Assembly: GCA_021201515.1 (NCBI GenBank)
Contig: JAJQET010000163.1
Coordinates: 1 to 7,045, forward strand
Reading direction: 5' to 3'
Length of the DNA stretch: 7,045 nt
Origin: Clostridiales bacterium
GTDB taxonomy: Bacteria; Bacillota; Clostridia; Oscillospirales; Oscillospiraceae
Within the stretch, counting starts at the first letter, position 1. Each line of letters opens with the position of its first letter. Both the position numbers and the translations under genes were made by a program. Under the pieces are notes generated by a model. That model did no database searches. It had not been told where the DNA came from and saw only the letters and a program-made list of their open reading frames with translations. Shown here in pieces: positions 5,901-7,045 of the stretch.

Positions 5901-6944
5901 TCACGGTTCCCGGGGCAGGCGCACACGGAAGCAGGCGCCCTCCCCCGGCGCGCTGTCCACCGTCACGGAACCGTGGCAGAGGTCCACAATGCGCTTGACC
6001 AGGGCCAGCCCCAGGCCGTTTCCCTCGGAGGCCCGGGAGCGGTCCCCCTGATAGAACTTCTCAAAGATATGCTTCTGAACCTCCTCCGACATACCGTCGC
6101 CGTGGTCTGTGACGGAGACGGTGACGGCGTCGCCGCCGGACAGCAGCGCTACCTGAATGGTGCCTCCCTCCGGGGAGTGCTTGATGGCGTTGTCCAGGAG
6201 GTTGGACCACACCTGGTCCAGCAACCGCTCGTTTCCGTTGAACAGTTCGTTGGGCAGGTCAATGTCAAACTCGATCTCCTTCGGGGCCCACTTGTTTTCC
6301 AGCAGCAGAACGGCCCGGCGGAGCTGCTCATCCAGGCGGTACTCCTTCCGGCCCAGCACCGTCTCCTGATTCTCCAGCTTGGAGAGGGCGAGGATATTGC
6401 TGGAAAGGGTGGAGAGCTGCCGGGAGTTGGCGATGATCTTTTCCACGTAGTAATCATAGCGCTCCCTGGAAAGCCCCTCCATCTGGAGGAGGGTGGCGTA
6501 GCCCTCAATGGCGGCGATGGGGGTCTTGAACTCGTGGGAGACGTTCACCACAAAATCGTTGCGCAGCGTCTCGATGTGGGACAGGTCGTAGACCATGGCG
6601 TTGAACTGCTCTGACATCTCCCGGATTTCAACCACCCTGCTGTCCGTGGGGACCCGGACGGAGAAGTCCCCCTGGGACAGCCGCTGAAAGGCGCGGCTGA
6701 TGTTCTGAACCGGTCGGATGACCAGCCTGCCCACCAGGCAGGTGATGCAGCTGCCTACCAGCGCGCTGCCCGGCAGAATGATAACAACCGGGATGTGCTG
6801 CTCGATGGGGTTGACTGCGATGACCTGAAAGTGATACAGAAGGTACCAGACCAGCAGCATAATCGAGGCGCCGGTCAGCACCGTCCCGAACACGCAGCCG
6901 GTGAGGCAGAACCATAAACTGGAGTGTGGCCGTTCATTCTTCAC
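5901..6944 (-). CDS. Sensor histidine kinase (HAMP-HisKA-HATPase_c) with minimal extracytoplasmic loop
   Basis: This 347-residue membrane kinase autophosphorylates a histidine and passes phosphate to its partner regulator. TM1 is about 11-38 and TM2 about 51-75. Only some 12 residues lie between them, so there is no periplasmic sensor domain. HAMP is about 73-125. The H box FVVNVSHEFKTP (131-142) has His137. The N box is NLLDNAIKHS (248-257), with DHGDG (280-284), the F box IFEKFYQGDRS (293-303) and G2 GNGLGL (308-313), so all ATP-binding motifs are intact. The start is GTG at 6944: a stop sits two codons upstream in frame, and AAGGCGGTG (6960-6952), one mismatch from the consensus AAGGAGGTG, lies 7 nt before it. 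It overlaps the regulator gene by 11 bp. A short loop suggests sensing within the membrane or through a partner protein, as in LiaS/BceS-type kinases, although HAMP-HisKA makes it PhoR-like in domain class. The signal is unknown. Confidence 0.92.
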   Translation of the reverse strand: MKNERPHSSLWFCLTGCVFGTVLTGASIMLLVWYLLYHFQVIAVNPIEQHIPVVIILPGSALVGSCITCLVGRLVIRPVQNISRAFQRLSQGDFSVRVPTDSRVVEIREMSEQFNAMVYDLSHIETLRNDFVVNVSHEFKTPIAAIEGYATLLQMEGLSRERYDYYVEKIIANSRQLSTLSSNILALSKLENQETVLGRKEYRLDEQLRRAVLLLENKWAPKEIEFDIDLPNELFNGNERLLDQVWSNLLDNAIKHSPEGGTIQVALLSGGDAVTVSVTDHGDGMSEEVQKHIFEKFYQGDRSRASEGNGLGLALVKRIVDLCHGSVTVDSAPGEGACFRVRLPREP

Positions 6945-7045
6945 TGGTTTTCACCGCCTTATAGCCCAGACCGCGGACCGTCACGATCTCAAAATCCTTG
7001 CAGTCGGCAAACCGCTCCCGCAGCCGATTGATGTGGGTGTTGATG
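6934..7045 (-). CDS. OmpR-family response regulator, C-terminal end only
   Basis: The last 36 residues of a regulator are visible before the right edge cuts the gene. They read INTHINRLRERF...DFEIVTVRGLGYKAV, the end of a winged-helix DNA-binding domain: a recognition helix with xHIxxLRxR, then the TVRGxGYK hairpin wing. The receiver domain with its phosphorylated Asp lies outside the window. Its stop (6936-6934) falls inside the kinase start region, a typical coupled regulator-kinase pair. The regulator's targets cannot be read here. Confidence 0.88.
   Translation of the reverse strand, partial: INTHINRLRERFADCKDFEIVTVRGLGYKAVKTSEE

Noticed and set aside
5881..5902. Possible terminator of the kinase gene (GACAGG/CCTGTC stem)
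   Set aside because: The 6-bp stem overlaps the stop codon and no T run follows on the - strand.
5973..6614. 213-codon open frame on the + strand opposite the histidine kinase
   Set aside because: It is antisense to all the conserved kinase motifs, has no motif of its own, and reflects third-position GC bias.

Overview
The window looks like a chromosomal segment of a GC-rich gut Firmicute (Clostridia), probably in or near the Oscillospiraceae. This rests on the strong G/C bias at third codon positions, clear AGGAG-type ribosome binding sites, a textbook sigma-A promoter, a lipoprotein of the CapA family and a Gram-positive-style OmpR/PhoR two-component pair. The genus assignment is inference.

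Left half, + strand (1-3905): a tight three-gene cluster. A neutral-ceramidase-like protein (open at the left edge) is followed by a seven-bladed beta-propeller lactonase of the Pgl/CMLE type and then by a second neutral-ceramidase-like protein. The last two genes are 2 bp apart and probably translationally coupled. The second paralogue keeps the residues expected for the family's zinc site. The first has lost several of them, so the pair may be an enzyme plus a diverged or non-catalytic partner. The lactonase and the second paralogue show no signal peptide, so the pathway is probably cytoplasmic and the substrate is unlikely to be ordinary extracellular ceramide.

Middle (3906-4499): 594 bp without a convincing gene. 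It contains a dense series of stem-loops from 4011 to 4282: a 13-bp perfect inverted repeat, a 9-bp stem, a nested two-stem hairpin and a three-way-junction-like fold ending in a terminator-like hairpin. Further right is a 38-bp perfect palindrome near the 3' end of the opposing gene. This region is either a dispersed intergenic repeat, a structured RNA, or a terminator zone between converging operons.

Right half, - strand (4500-7045): the C-terminus of an OmpR-family response regulator overlaps the GTG start of a HAMP-HisKA-HATPase sensor kinase with almost no extracytoplasmic domain. After a 98-bp gap carrying a consensus promoter (TTGAAA, 17 bp, TATAAT) comes a CapA-type metallophosphatase-fold lipoprotein with a duplicated acidic linker. 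The kinase/regulator pair and the surface lipoprotein may be functionally linked through envelope sensing, but the sequence shows only adjacency.

I see no CRISPR array, transposase, tRNA, rRNA or phage gene. The most unusual items are the ceramidase-like/lactonase/ceramidase-like cassette with its asymmetric active sites, and the structured intergenic element.
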